From NCBI GenBank assembly GCA_900142905.1, contig FSRV01000003.1, positions 186,001 to 250,000 of the forward strand: DNA of 64,000 nucleotides, written 5' to 3'. The position numbers and the translations under genes were made by a program. Shown in pieces: positions 17,511 to 26,500 of the stretch. This DNA is from Burkholderia sp. GAS332 (lineage in GTDB: Bacteria; Pseudomonadota; Gammaproteobacteria; Burkholderiales; Burkholderiaceae). How positions within the stretch are numbered: the stretch's first letter is position 1; every line of letters begins with the position of its first letter. The notes below the pieces were generated by a model. That model was not told the origin of the DNA. It did no database searches and worked only from the letters and a program-made list of their open reading frames with translations.

Positions 17511-17788
17511 TAGATGCTTCCCGTTGAGCTTTCCCACTCGATCATCAACAGACCGCTCAAACCCGCGTGGTTAAAGGATTTGGCCTGGATCGACATGGTC
17601 CTTTATCGTCACTTTTACCGTCAGAAGCGCGCACCTTTTTGCGGGTGCGGAAGATGGAGCACTTTGTGGGGGAGCAACGTTTTCGACACCATGATCAATC
17701 AGCTCTCAGGATATCGGAGAAATCTCCCACCGTCAGCCAAAAGCGCGCGCAAGCGACCACCATCCGGAAGCTAATACTTGGAGGGGGT
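17511..17788. other. Gap between yhcG and the Argonaute operon, no gene seen
   Basis: About 280 bp. A rightward frame of 86 codons (17514-17774) has no recognisable family and no ribosome site. Probably the 3' flank of the operon that ends at 17789; no clear terminator hairpin was seen. Confidence 0.4.
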
Positions 17789-18238
17789 CTAAGGATGCTC
17801 CCCCGATTGCTCTGCTTCCCAAAATCGCTGCATCGCTTCGAATGCTTTTCGCTCAACGTCCTGCATTCGTGTCAAAGCATGAGGCTCCGGCACGGGCCGG
17901 AAGCTTGAGGAAAGCTGTTCAACGTCTCGTCGAGCGGCCAGCCCTGCCTGCAGTAAAGGCTGCCACTGTCGATCCCAGTGGCCGACGGGCCGGGAATCCG
18001 GCGACGACACCTTGCGTAGCGCTTGATGCATGACTGCTTCGGCGGTCCGCGTTGGGTCATCCCATTTCACCGGAATGCTCCAACCAGCGTCCCGGACGCC
18101 ACCGGTGCTTCGGGCGTCTGGGCCAACCATAGCTACAGGTGCGCCCGCGACGGTTCCAAACCCGAAGAGCTTGTGATCAATGCGGTCACCTTCCTCAAGT
18201 GGACAGTTCGAGCTACTCACTGGGTCTCCTCTCTGCAT
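17789..18238 (-). CDS. Accessory protein of the Argonaute operon, beta-barrel-like N-terminus, unknown function
   Basis: 149 residues, last gene of the leftward operon, 33 bp after the nuclease gene. N-terminal EEGDRIDHKLFGFGTVAGAP resembles the Tudor/PcrA-C-like modules that begin with a GDRVxHxxFGxGTV motif. The C-terminal half is helical and charged (VERKAFEAMQRFWEAEQ). I do not recognise a named family; a nucleic-acid or polymerase-contacting role is only a guess from the fold motif. Confidence 0.65.
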   Translation of the reverse strand: MQRGDPVSSSNCPLEEGDRIDHKLFGFGTVAGAPVAMVGPDARSTGGVRDAGWSIPVKWDDPTRTAEAVMHQALRKVSSPDSRPVGHWDRQWQPLLQAGLAARRDVEQLSSSFRPVPEPHALTRMQDVERKAFEAMQRFWEAEQSGEHP

Positions 18239-18271
18239 GCAATTACCTCATTGGTTTCGTATGGGCGCTGC

Positions 18272-19486
18272 TCAAACCATAAACGCTGGTTGAGCGATAA
18301 CGACCGGACTAATCACGTCTCGAATCTCACTAAGTCCCGCAATGAGCAGGTCGTATTGCTCAGTGCGTCGTCCTTGATCCCAGATGATCGGAAGCACTTT
18401 GCGATAGGGGCTGCCTCGCTTCAGGTAAAGACTGACATCTTCACCAATCTGCGAAATCAGGTCTTGCGGCGTGCTTTTTTTCCGCCAGTATTTGACCTCG
18501 ATCACTAGGTGCAACGACGGGACCACCAAGTCTGCCCGTGGCTTCTTTTGTCCCACCGACGCGAGCCACTCCTCATCGCGCAGGTCGGGCAACACCGGCG
18601 CGAGCACCGCACACAGAAGATTCTGAAAGTGGTATTCGTTTTCAACCGCCCACTTTTGCGCGGTCGAGTTCGGTGTCTTCTTCTGATCGTCCCAGGTCCA
18701 CCGACGCAACCCGGATGGGAGCCGGCGAAGCAGCAGCCCGACATCGTCGAGGCTCGGTGCGCGCAGATCAATCTGCGCCGCCCCCTGGGCGAGATAGTGA
18801 AACGCCGCCAAGTCCAAGGCTGCCTGTTCGGGGTCGTCATAAACAACCAACTTGATGCGGCTAAGCAACCGCGACGCAAAGTCGTTATCGACCGCCGGCA
18901 AAGCGTCTGCCAAGCGACGTGCGACGTAGATAGCTGCGCACGCGGTAGCCGGCACCACTTTCAGTTCGCCGTCCAATCCCACCTCGGACCGAATCTTGAT
19001 CATGGATAGCAGTTCATGGCGCCAGCCGACTTCCGCCGGCAACAGCGGCTGTAGCCTTGCATAGAGCGACGCGAACCATGTGCCGAATTTCGGCCATCGC
19101 ATATCATCGGCAGTCGCCGACAAACCAACCAGAACGCCGGTATGCGCTAACGGTTGCATCAGGCTGACGAGAGCCGTCTGAGATTCGCCGCTGCGCCCCA
19201 TCAACCAGTCCACGCCCTGCGCAAATGAATCGCAGCATGCATCACTCAAGGTCGGATCGATGCTCAGCAGGAACCCCAAAGCCGCAACGGCATGAATCGA
19301 CCGGCCGCCGCCGGAGATCTCTTCGCACAGCTCCCGCGCCATCGCTGCGCTCTGCTGGGTGGACAACCCTTCGGCGAGCACCCAGTGATAAAAGGCGATC
19401 GACAGCGGGCTCGCAGTCATCAGTGTCTCGGCCTGGCCCGCTACTGCGCGCAGCGCCTCGTGCAACATCGGGTTGCCGGCGCTCAC
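18272..19486 (-). CDS. Large protein with C-terminal PD-(D/E)XK nuclease domain, Argonaute partner
   Basis: 404 residues. GTG 19486 is chosen because its GTGA overlaps the Argonaute stop; a longer frame from 19537 would overlap by 54 bp. Residues 1-275 are mostly helical with no family I recognise. Residues 280-380 have the nuclease core: Glu in VENEYHFQNLL (E284), Asp in KPRADLVVP (D319), and ExK in LVIEVKYW (E330, K332), then an SLYLKRGSPYRKVLPIIWD strand. The complete active site makes it the best candidate nuclease effector of the system, working with a dead Argonaute as guide holder (inference). Confidence 0.8.
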   Translation of the reverse strand: MSAGNPMLHEALRAVAGQAETLMTASPLSIAFYHWVLAEGLSTQQSAAMARELCEEISGGGRSIHAVAALGFLLSIDPTLSDACCDSFAQGVDWLMGRSGESQTALVSLMQPLAHTGVLVGLSATADDMRWPKFGTWFASLYARLQPLLPAEVGWRHELLSMIKIRSEVGLDGELKVVPATACAAIYVARRLADALPAVDNDFASRLLSRIKLVVYDDPEQAALDLAAFHYLAQGAAQIDLRAPSLDDVGLLLRRLPSGLRRWTWDDQKKTPNSTAQKWAVENEYHFQNLLCAVLAPVLPDLRDEEWLASVGQKKPRADLVVPSLHLVIEVKYWRKKSTPQDLISQIGEDVSLYLKRGSPYRKVLPIIWDQGRRTEQYDLLIAGLSEIRDVISPVVIAQPAFMV

Positions 19487-21738
19487 AGAAACCACCGCGT
19501 TGTGCCGATCTTGCCCAGCATCACACTCGGACTCCACCGGCTACCCAAACGGTCAAGCCGCCCTAAGAGGCCCGCGACAAGGTCGGAGTAGTAGATGGTG
19601 ACCGGCATCGCCGCCGGCAGGAAGCTGCGCCAAGAATGGTTCGAAAACCAATACACCTGCTTGGTTAGATAGATGATGTCCGTGAACGTCGAATCGCGAT
19701 GCAGGCTTAGCAGCAGCGGTTTGGGCAACCCATCCGTCGGACGCTTGAGCTGCTGCGGCCCCGTCAACGTCAACAACGTCTCGTTGTGTCCGAGTTCCGC
19801 AAAGAGGCCTCGAACTGGCGTCTTCTCTCCCCTGCCCTTGGTCCCGACGGAGTCATCGTCGAACAGCAGATACGGATGGTCCTGTTTGACATGCAGGAAG
19901 GCGAACTGCAGATCGAATTCAGAGAACTCCTTCAACGCCGCCTTGACCGATTCGACCTCCGTATTGCGCATCGGCTTGAACGCATGAACGATCACACGTA
20001 CTGAATCGCCCTTGATCCAGTTCATCTCGTTGCGCACGCGCTGAAGGGTTGCCTGCAATGATTCGGTCAGGGCTTCGCCGTACTTCGACATGGGTACGGC
20101 ATTCGACAGATTCGACAGCAGATAGCCGCCGTCGCCGCGAAAGACGCTGGTAATGCCCACGATTCTTTCTTTCCTGGAAAAGCGGGATTCGCCAATCGCA
20201 GCGCTGCCCAGGCCGATGACCACCTCATGTGCGATGCCCTTGTCCGACTTGATCAGCCACGGAATGCCGCCGAGCTTGGCGTAGACCGCAAGGGCAAGAT
20301 TGCTGAGGGTATAGGCGAGACTGGCCGGCGCCATCGAGAACGTCTCGAACGCGACGAACTGCGTGGGGATTTGATTGGAGAGAAACGCCGCCTTGGCCAC
20401 CAGATACGGATTCTTCTGCGGCGTCAACTGTCGCGAGTCCCGCTCGGTCTGCACCAAGGCCAGATGCCAGGGCGCGCCGTCGGCGCCCATCCGAACTGCT
20501 TTGGAAGCAGCCGCATGGTAGGCGTCGGCCGTGAAGGCATCCGCCTCCACGAAGGTCAGGGTGATGTCCTGCAGTCCGTAAATGCCGAGAAATCCTCGCC
20601 CGAATGGCAATGACTTACCATCGACCGATAAACCATCTCGAAACTTTCGAAGGAAAAGTTCAAATTGGCCACGCCGCGCGCGGTCGCAGATCACACAGAC
20701 ATTCGGTCGCGTGGGCGTGAAGACGTGCCGGCTGTAGGGACCGAACTTGCTTAGACCGACCGCTGCACGCGACTCCGACTTGAGCGTGCCGGCGTCGAAA
20801 ACATAGGTCGGCGTCGTGGCCTCCGTGAAACGAGGAAAGTTCGGCGCATCTTTCTCGCTCAGCAGGTTGCCGATGCCAACGCTGAGACCCTCCTGCAGTT
20901 CGATCTCGCCGAGGCCACGAAGCCAGTCCGAAATGCGGGCAATGTGCTCCATGCGCGCGCGCCCTCTGCTGTTCTCGAACACGATCTCATCGATCTTGCC
21001 CAACACCCTGCCCGACGCGTTCCGCGTGAAGTGCTGCAGCAGGTGCCGAAGATTCTCAGGTGAGGCCTCCAGATACAGCTCATCGAGTGGAAGTAACTCC
21101 TCCACATTTTGAAAACGCTCGGACATGCGTGCGTGGCCGTCCGTGATGGCGCCGACTCGACCCACCAGCCGGCGATAAGGCAGCATGCGCACATCTTCGA
21201 TCGGCACCAAGCGCTCAACCGTCAACCCATCCAGTCGAACGCCCTGCTCATGCAAGACGGCAAGGCTTGTTGCGCAGGTCTTCTGTATCTCGATGTCCCA
21301 CAAAAGACCGAGTGGTTCTGAGTCTGGCAGCTTTAATGACCGGATCGCGATCAAGACGCGCGACTGCAGATGAAGATGCCTGTCGGCCTCAATGAAGCCC
21401 GTCGGCAAGGTGCGCCCTACCGTGGTAATCGGGTTATAGCGCGCCACCAATCGCCGATTGGAGCTAAGCAAGGTCACGAGACGCTGCTCGAGCAGCGGAC
21501 GGACGAGCGAGGCATGCTCGGCCACCGAAACAACGTTCTCCTCGCTAATGGGCGCGGCGCCCAAGGCAAGCGGCAGCGCCACGATCTGATCCGAGCGACG
21601 GGTCACGGCGTAGTGCGTGCGGTACTCGTCACGCAGATCTCGGAACTGCTGCGCGTCCTTGAAAGGCAAGGTCTGCAGCCGAATGGCATCACCGCGCACC
21701 CACAGCGGCGTGAAATTGAGCTGCAGCTGTCGTCCCAT
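19483..21738 (-). CDS. Long prokaryotic Argonaute (PIWI), catalytic residues lost
   Basis: 751 residues from ATG 21738 (after aaggatgtaactcct; 5 bp after the protease stop). The N-terminal 370 residues fit N, L1, PAZ-like and L2 regions. The MID pocket has the 5'-phosphate binding set Y445, K449 (NPYLVAK), Q460 (IPTQ) and K488 (VYAKLGG). PIWI follows: VVIGLGSAAIGES where active pAgos have Asp (G510 area), RNTE where the RDGE-type Asp would be, then the C-terminal YYSDLVAGLL motif. The DEDX tetrad is thus missing, as in long-B pAgos, which bind guide and target without cutting. Function likely is guided sensing that triggers partner proteins (inference). Confidence 0.87.
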   Translation of the reverse strand: MGRQLQLNFTPLWVRGDAIRLQTLPFKDAQQFRDLRDEYRTHYAVTRRSDQIVALPLALGAAPISEENVVSVAEHASLVRPLLEQRLVTLLSSNRRLVARYNPITTVGRTLPTGFIEADRHLHLQSRVLIAIRSLKLPDSEPLGLLWDIEIQKTCATSLAVLHEQGVRLDGLTVERLVPIEDVRMLPYRRLVGRVGAITDGHARMSERFQNVEELLPLDELYLEASPENLRHLLQHFTRNASGRVLGKIDEIVFENSRGRARMEHIARISDWLRGLGEIELQEGLSVGIGNLLSEKDAPNFPRFTEATTPTYVFDAGTLKSESRAAVGLSKFGPYSRHVFTPTRPNVCVICDRARRGQFELFLRKFRDGLSVDGKSLPFGRGFLGIYGLQDITLTFVEADAFTADAYHAAASKAVRMGADGAPWHLALVQTERDSRQLTPQKNPYLVAKAAFLSNQIPTQFVAFETFSMAPASLAYTLSNLALAVYAKLGGIPWLIKSDKGIAHEVVIGLGSAAIGESRFSRKERIVGITSVFRGDGGYLLSNLSNAVPMSKYGEALTESLQATLQRVRNEMNWIKGDSVRVIVHAFKPMRNTEVESVKAALKEFSEFDLQFAFLHVKQDHPYLLFDDDSVGTKGRGEKTPVRGLFAELGHNETLLTLTGPQQLKRPTDGLPKPLLLSLHRDSTFTDIIYLTKQVYWFSNHSWRSFLPAAMPVTIYYSDLVAGLLGRLDRLGSRWSPSVMLGKIGTTRWFL

Positions 21739-21743
21739 AGGAG

Positions 21744-22568
21744 TTACATCCTTTTGTTGTGCCGGACCAGCATCCGGATTTTTCTGATTGATGTACCGAT
21801 AAACCAGGTCCAACGCATCCGCCAGGACGGCTTTCCGAAACCGTTGTCGATGCCACCAACTAGCGCTTCAATGATCTGGCGGTTCTTGCCAGGGTAGATG
21901 CCGTTGTCGTGCAACATGACCAGCAGCGGCTCGATCGAGATGGCGCTCGAATAGCCGGTCTCGGCATCCTTGCCCTTCATCACGAGCGCTTCAACGAGCA
22001 CTCCCAGCAAAAAGCCATATTCACTCAACACGGGGCCACCGCTAAAACCCCCCCTGGCAGGACACGAAATGATGAAATGCGGGTGCGGCCCGCTGTATTT
22101 GTCCACCACTGCATTGACCTCGCCCTCCGAGGCCAGGAGAACGGCTCTCTGCGAGAACGGAATCGGCGGATATCCCATGAGCAGCACTTTCGACAGCACC
22201 AACTCATCGCCGAGCCAGTCGTCCAAGTGCCCACCGATTTCGATATGGTCCGTCTGTACAAAGCCTTTCGGCGAGCCAAAAATCGTCGTCTTGTACAGGT
22301 AGTGCGACAGATCCAAATCGGTCTTCATTAAGGCCAGGTCGATCCGATCGTCGTTGTTGAAGATCACCGATCGCACGTTTAGCGGCTCTGAAAGCTGTTC
22401 GGACACCACTTCCTGCACGACACCATCCCGCAACACATGGGCCGCCGTGACCAGCCAGCCGTCACCGATGTGGAAGGCAGTGCCGGTACTCAAATCACCG
22501 GCCGGCGTCTTCACCGTGACACGTACCAGCGCTGGCTTGTAACTTTGGAATAGTGCCAGCAGGTCCAT
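21744..22568 (-). CDS. Trypsin-like (S1 fold) serine protease in the Argonaute operon
   Basis: 274 residues. Full catalytic triad: His44 in WLVTAAHVL, Asp77 in DRIDLALMK, Ser176 in RGGFSGGPV. No signal peptide, so it acts in the cytoplasm, unlike DegP-type proteases, and no PDZ domain follows; the last 60 residues are basic. ATG 22568 is chosen as it starts the homology and lies 17 bp after the previous stop. Possible roles: effector that degrades host proteins or activator that cleaves a partner of the operon. Confidence 0.85.
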   Translation of the reverse strand: MDLLALFQSYKPALVRVTVKTPAGDLSTGTAFHIGDGWLVTAAHVLRDGVVQEVVSEQLSEPLNVRSVIFNNDDRIDLALMKTDLDLSHYLYKTTIFGSPKGFVQTDHIEIGGHLDDWLGDELVLSKVLLMGYPPIPFSQRAVLLASEGEVNAVVDKYSGPHPHFIISCPARGGFSGGPVLSEYGFLLGVLVEALVMKGKDAETGYSSAISIEPLLVMLHDNGIYPGKNRQIIEALVGGIDNGFGKPSWRMRWTWFIGTSIRKIRMLVRHNKRM

Positions 22569-22585
22569 AGCCGTCAGCCTGATGG

Positions 22586-23725
22586 TTACGGGATCAAGGT
22601 CAGCAGAACTTGCTGAGCGACGCCACTGGTGGCGCCGGGGAACCATCCCGGCATGGCCACGTTGAAGCCGCCGGCCCCGACCGGCCGATACGGATCGGTC
22701 TTGATATCGATCTCGTAGTAACGCAGCTGGTTGCCAAACTTCCCCAGCGCGACGCCCGTCACGGAGGCAGCACCTGCTTTGCGCAAGAAGGCTGCGGCAA
22801 CGCCAAAAGACACGCCATAGGTCGTGCAGTCATCCACAACGATCACATGCTTCCCGACCAATCGGCTGCTCTGTTTATAGAACGGGTTCAGATGAATGGT
22901 CAGAATTTGGCCGGTCGGATCGGTTCGATCACCGCCGCCGCCAGCCGAGCGCTTCGGCGAAGATGTGTGTCGAATGAACAGGGGCTCGTCCCGCTTGGAA
23001 AACCGAACGCGGGAAACCGTTGTCCGTAAGCGATGCGTGAAATCGCTGAGGATCTCGTCATCGTCGTTGGCGCTTTTCGACGACGGATAGACACCCCATA
23101 CCAAGCCATCCAGTTGATTCACTTTTTCCATCAGCAGCGAACGCGTCGTGACGGCCAGCAATGCATTCAGTCGTCCTCCGCCACCTTTGACGGTGGCGGT
23201 CAGTCGCTGCGCGAACAGTTGCTGCGTGACGCCTTTGCCAAGGCCGGACAAGTCGCTGAGCGCACGCACGCGATAGCGGCCAGCGTCGCCCGCATACCAC
23301 CACTGTCCTGACCAGCCGGCCGTCAAGTCGATGATCTCTTGCAACTGCGCAGCGTTGTCAATGCGAATGCCCAGGGACGCAACCTGCTGTGCTGCCGACC
23401 ACCCGGCCGCAACGAGAATCGCACCGCCGTTCTTTCCCATCTGGACGTCTTCGTCCTTTGCCGCGAGAACCAGCGCATCGAATGGATTGAGTGCGAACTT
23501 CTTGGCGTTCTGCGACACGATCTCGCCCGACTGCCGCCCTCGACTTTGCAGGAGCTGAACGCCGCTGGTTCCAAACGTCCCGTTGAACCAGGCCGGTTCC
23601 GCATGATTGGAAATCAAGCCCACAGGATTGCCCGCCGCCTTGGCGTTAATCAGTACCTGAGCCAGCTGCGGATCGGGTTTTCCGTTCCGCAAGACTGCAT
23701 CCGGAGATGTCATGACAATCAGCAT
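22586..23725 (-). CDS. HAD-like domain fused to a phosphoribosyltransferase domain
   Basis: 379 residues. N-terminal 130 residues look like a HAD fold: strand MLIVMTSPDAVL, then PVGLISNH (motif II-like Ser) and AAGWSAAQQVASLGI, but the motif I DxD is absent, so phosphatase activity is doubtful. The C-terminal domain has the PRPP loop VIVVDDCTTYGVSFG (residues 294-308) of type I phosphoribosyltransferases. HAD and PRTase pairs are known in ter-type stress operons, where nucleoside-like metabolites are proposed. Lies 24 bp after the ComF-like gene. Confidence 0.7.
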   Translation of the reverse strand: MLIVMTSPDAVLRNGKPDPQLAQVLINAKAAGNPVGLISNHAEPAWFNGTFGTSGVQLLQSRGRQSGEIVSQNAKKFALNPFDALVLAAKDEDVQMGKNGGAILVAAGWSAAQQVASLGIRIDNAAQLQEIIDLTAGWSGQWWYAGDAGRYRVRALSDLSGLGKGVTQQLFAQRLTATVKGGGGRLNALLAVTTRSLLMEKVNQLDGLVWGVYPSSKSANDDDEILSDFTHRLRTTVSRVRFSKRDEPLFIRHTSSPKRSAGGGGDRTDPTGQILTIHLNPFYKQSSRLVGKHVIVVDDCTTYGVSFGVAAAFLRKAGAASVTGVALGKFGNQLRYYEIDIKTDPYRPVGAGGFNVAMPGWFPGATSGVAQQVLLTLIP

Positions 23726-23749
23726 GTGGCGTGTCCCCTAGTCCTGGTA

Positions 23750-24388
23750 TTAGATGCTGTCAAAATCCAAATCGACCGACTTGGGCGCCCGCCGTGCGAT
23801 AAACAGCCCGACGATGCGCGCCTCGGGGAATCGCCGCTCCAACACTTGCTTCACTGCCTTGAAATGGCACCCCGTGGTCAGCACATCGTCCACGACAAAG
23901 ATGGTCTGCGGCGCCGGCTCGGCCAAGCTCTCGTCGAGCCGATAGTTGGCCACCAATTCGTCGGGTGTCGGGCGCGTGTCCGATAGATGGGCCGCCGGCA
24001 GTGACTGCCGTTGGACGACCAGTTCGCGGATATCGGTGTGACGCCCCCTGCAAACGGCCTGCAGCAGTTGCAGCATGCGGTCGTCGTATTGCGGGTCGCT
24101 CTTCGCCTTCGACGGAGGAATCGGTACGAAAGTGATTTCGGCGTCGCCCTTGATCGCAGCGCGAAAGATCGCAGCCGCCTGCAGGATCGCGCGCTCTTTG
24201 TATTGCCACTGCGCGGTCCCGCGCTTGTCCACGGACTTCTTGAAGTTGTGGATCAGCTGGTTGGTCTCGCTGTAGGCATGCCCTTCGCCCGCAGTGTATT
24301 CACCTGCGTAGTAGCAAATGTCTTGCGCTTCCAGATAGTGATGATCCGGAAGCGTCAGGGCATCGACCTTGAGAACGCGCTTAGCCAA
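23750..24388 (-). CDS. ComF-like phosphoribosyltransferase
   Basis: 212 residues, the size of ComFC (24 kDa). CYYAGEYTAGEGHAYSETNQLIHNFK at the N-terminus, VPIPPSKAKSDPQYDDRM in the middle and the PRPP loop IFVVDDVLTTGCHF at residues 163-176. The N-terminal Cys-rich zinc ribbon of ComFC is not seen. It overlaps the DprA-like gene by 8 bp; ComF and DprA are both single-stranded DNA uptake proteins in competent bacteria, so their joint use here is notable. Confidence 0.75.
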   Translation of the reverse strand: MAKRVLKVDALTLPDHHYLEAQDICYYAGEYTAGEGHAYSETNQLIHNFKKSVDKRGTAQWQYKERAILQAAAIFRAAIKGDAEITFVPIPPSKAKSDPQYDDRMLQLLQAVCRGRHTDIRELVVQRQSLPAAHLSDTRPTPDELVANYRLDESLAEPAPQTIFVVDDVLTTGCHFKAVKQVLERRFPEARIVGLFIARRAPKSVDLDFDSI

Positions 24389-25298
24389 GAGCTGCCCTAA
24401 TGTCGTCGATGCCGGTTACGCGAATGGCTCCTTGAGCCTGAAACCGAGCCGGCCAGGTCAGCTTTGGATTGCGAAAGCAGTTGTCGAGGATGAACAACTT
24501 GCGACCCTGCTGAAGCGCCGCCCGTGCCTGCGCCAAAGTGCCCGACGTATCGCTGGCTTCTACGATGACGGTTGCCTGCGCCAGCGCTGACATCGTGGCG
24601 TTACGTTCCGGGAAGAACAGGCGATTGCTACGGTAGTCCTGCGTCGAGTAGCGCCAAATCGGCACTTGGCTCACGAGCAAGAACTTCTCGGCAATCAGGT
24701 CTTGCAGTGCCTTGTTCTCGGGCGGGTAATACTCGGTAATCGGCGTACCGATCACTGCGATCGTACTGCCGCCATTGTCAATTGCCGTGGTATGTGCCGC
24801 GGTGTCCACGCCTTTCGCCAGGCCGGAGACGATGGTGTAGCCATCCTTGACTAGCAGCTTCACCAGCCTGCGAGTTCTACGCAGACCGTCCTCGGAGACG
24901 CTGCGGGAGCCAACGATCGCGATCCGTTTGGGCGAGTCGATCAGATCCCACCACCCTCGGTAGTACAGGAGCTCGACGGGATGCGCGGCATCGCGCAACC
25001 GATCGGGGTAGTCCTCCGAACCATGCACACGCACACCAAAATCATGAATATTCGCGTGCGCAATCTTGTCTCGCACCTGCAGCAGCGCGGCATCAATCTC
25101 CTCTTCCGAAACCAGCTCGGAGGGCATCGCATTCGGACTGTCACGGAAACAGTCCGCGATCGTCTTGAAAGTCGCTTTTTGATGCGCCCACAACGCTTCG
25201 TATGCCGCCATCTCCCGCGACGGCGAAATCGGCTTGTCGCTCAGCACTGCGTCAATGTCATTCATCGGTTCACTGACCTCCATCGGCGCGCCGATCAA
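24381..25298 (-). CDS. DprA/Smf-like protein (SLOG superfamily Rossmann fold)
   Basis: 305 residues. Core motifs of DprA: RIAIVGSRSVSEDGLRR (about residue 125), TIVSGLAKGVDTAAH, then FFPERNATMSALAQATVIVEASDTSGTLAQA (about 228). N-terminal 95 residues are helical. DprA binds single-stranded DNA and loads RecA; SLOG relatives bind nucleotide-like ligands in conflict systems. ATG overlaps the previous stop as ATGA. In this operon it could be the nucleic-acid or nucleotide sensor (inference). It is not the housekeeping dprA, which is normally next to topA or def/fmt. Confidence 0.82.
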   Translation of the reverse strand: MIGAPMEVSEPMNDIDAVLSDKPISPSREMAAYEALWAHQKATFKTIADCFRDSPNAMPSELVSEEEIDAALLQVRDKIAHANIHDFGVRVHGSEDYPDRLRDAAHPVELLYYRGWWDLIDSPKRIAIVGSRSVSEDGLRRTRRLVKLLVKDGYTIVSGLAKGVDTAAHTTAIDNGGSTIAVIGTPITEYYPPENKALQDLIAEKFLLVSQVPIWRYSTQDYRSNRLFFPERNATMSALAQATVIVEASDTSGTLAQARAALQQGRKLFILDNCFRNPKLTWPARFQAQGAIRVTGIDDIRAALG

Positions 25299-26500
25299 CG
25301 CTTCGGCGTAAATCTAAACGGCACGACATTGCCTTCCGTGGCAACAGGCGCATCTGAGCTGGGCACTGAACGCAAACGAGCCAGTTGTACAATCTTGGGC
25401 TTGCCCTGAAAGTATCCTTCCGATAAACCCGCCAGCATCTCAATGTCATGAGCCGCCAAGCCAATGTGCCTGGGGATCGAGTCGAGGGGCATCACGTTTT
25501 CCTCGACAAGAAGATCGATCGTTCGACGTAGCAGGCGCGGCCGCTCTGGCGACCTATCGCCATCGCCCGGCTCGGACTTGGCGCCCCAACGTGCGGACCG
25601 TCGTTTGAAAAGTGACTGCGCCGCCTCTTCATCGAGAATCTTCAACGCACGCAAACGCATCACGATCGCAGCGACGGAAACACCCCATCGGCGTTTGAGC
25701 AAGAGAAGATCGTCCAGCGTCACCGGCGTGCGAACCTCACTCGCGAATGTTTCCGCCGGCAGCAGGAACGCACCCGCGAAGCGATGGGCTTGCTGTTCCA
25801 ACTGCTTATGGCGATCACGCTCGGTCGGTCGGGGAATAAACCGATGCAGGATCAGGTGGCCGAGTTCATGCGCCAAGTCGAAACGACTTCGATAGCCGTT
25901 ATCCTTGTCGGCCGAGAGCAAAACCAGCGGCCGTCCCAGCGCATCGCTCCATGCCGACAGGCCCTCGATCTGCGAAATACCAGTTTCCTCGCGGATCAGG
26001 ATTACGCCAGCGCCTTCAATAGCCAGCGCCAGGTCCGGCACCGCAGTACGGCCGATACGCCAAAGATCGCGGCATTCACTCGCTGCCAGTTCAATTTCGT
26101 CAGGCGTGATCTCATCAGGCTCCTTAAACTGCCGGCTCGGCAAATTCAATGCTGGATAGTCCACGAACTCCGACAACGCGAGCGCGACGTCCTGCGCCCA
26201 CTCCATGCGCGCTTCCAGCATCGCACGTGCCGCCACGTGGGCGGACGCGTTGCTGCGAAACAGCGGCAGCGACACTTTGGCGGAGGGTGCCCGGGTGAAC
26301 CATTCGGGCGTGACGTTGACCACGCCGGCAAGGCGCTCCAAGGTTTCACGTTCGGGCGCCTGATTGCCCGATCGCCATTTGCTGACCGTCGCGGGCGACA
26401 CGCCGACCAGCGAGGCCAGTTGCGCTTGGCTCAAACGCCTCGCAGCAAGGATCTGACTGAGGCGCTCACTCTCAAAGCCTTGAATACCACCGCGACTCAT
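25295..26500 (-). CDS. XRE-ImmA/IrrE fusion: HTH regulator with Zn metalloprotease domain
   Basis: 401 residues. N-terminal XRE helix-turn-helix at residues 8-62 (RLSQAQLASLVGVSPATVSKW), ImmA/IrrE zinc protease with HELGH at 211-215, and FAGAFLLPAE about 30 residues later that gives the third ligand Glu. ImmA cleaves phage-type repressors after DNA damage; IrrE cleaves DdrO. Here both functions are in one chain, so it may repress the operon and be inactivated by self-cleavage or cleave another regulator (inference). ATGA overlaps on both sides show tight coupling. Confidence 0.87.
   Translation of the reverse strand: MSRGGIQGFESERLSQILAARRLSQAQLASLVGVSPATVSKWRSGNQAPERETLERLAGVVNVTPEWFTRAPSAKVSLPLFRSNASAHVAARAMLEARMEWAQDVALALSEFVDYPALNLPSRQFKEPDEITPDEIELAASECRDLWRIGRTAVPDLALAIEGAGVILIREETGISQIEGLSAWSDALGRPLVLLSADKDNGYRSRFDLAHELGHLILHRFIPRPTERDRHKQLEQQAHRFAGAFLLPAETFASEVRTPVTLDDLLLLKRRWGVSVAAIVMRLRALKILDEEAAQSLFKRRSARWGAKSEPGDGDRSPERPRLLRRTIDLLVEENVMPLDSIPRHIGLAAHDIEMLAGLSEGYFQGKPKIVQLARLRSVPSSDAPVATEGNVVPFRFTPKR

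Noticed and set aside
19483..21738. Reading the Argonaute as a short pAgo or as PIWI-RE
   Set aside because: At 751 residues with a long region before MID it is not short; the DinG-like helicase partner typical of PIWI-RE systems is absent.
24381..25298. Housekeeping dprA
   Set aside because: It is inside a tightly overlapping defence operon and carries an unusual helical N-terminus; the usual chromosomal neighbours are missing.
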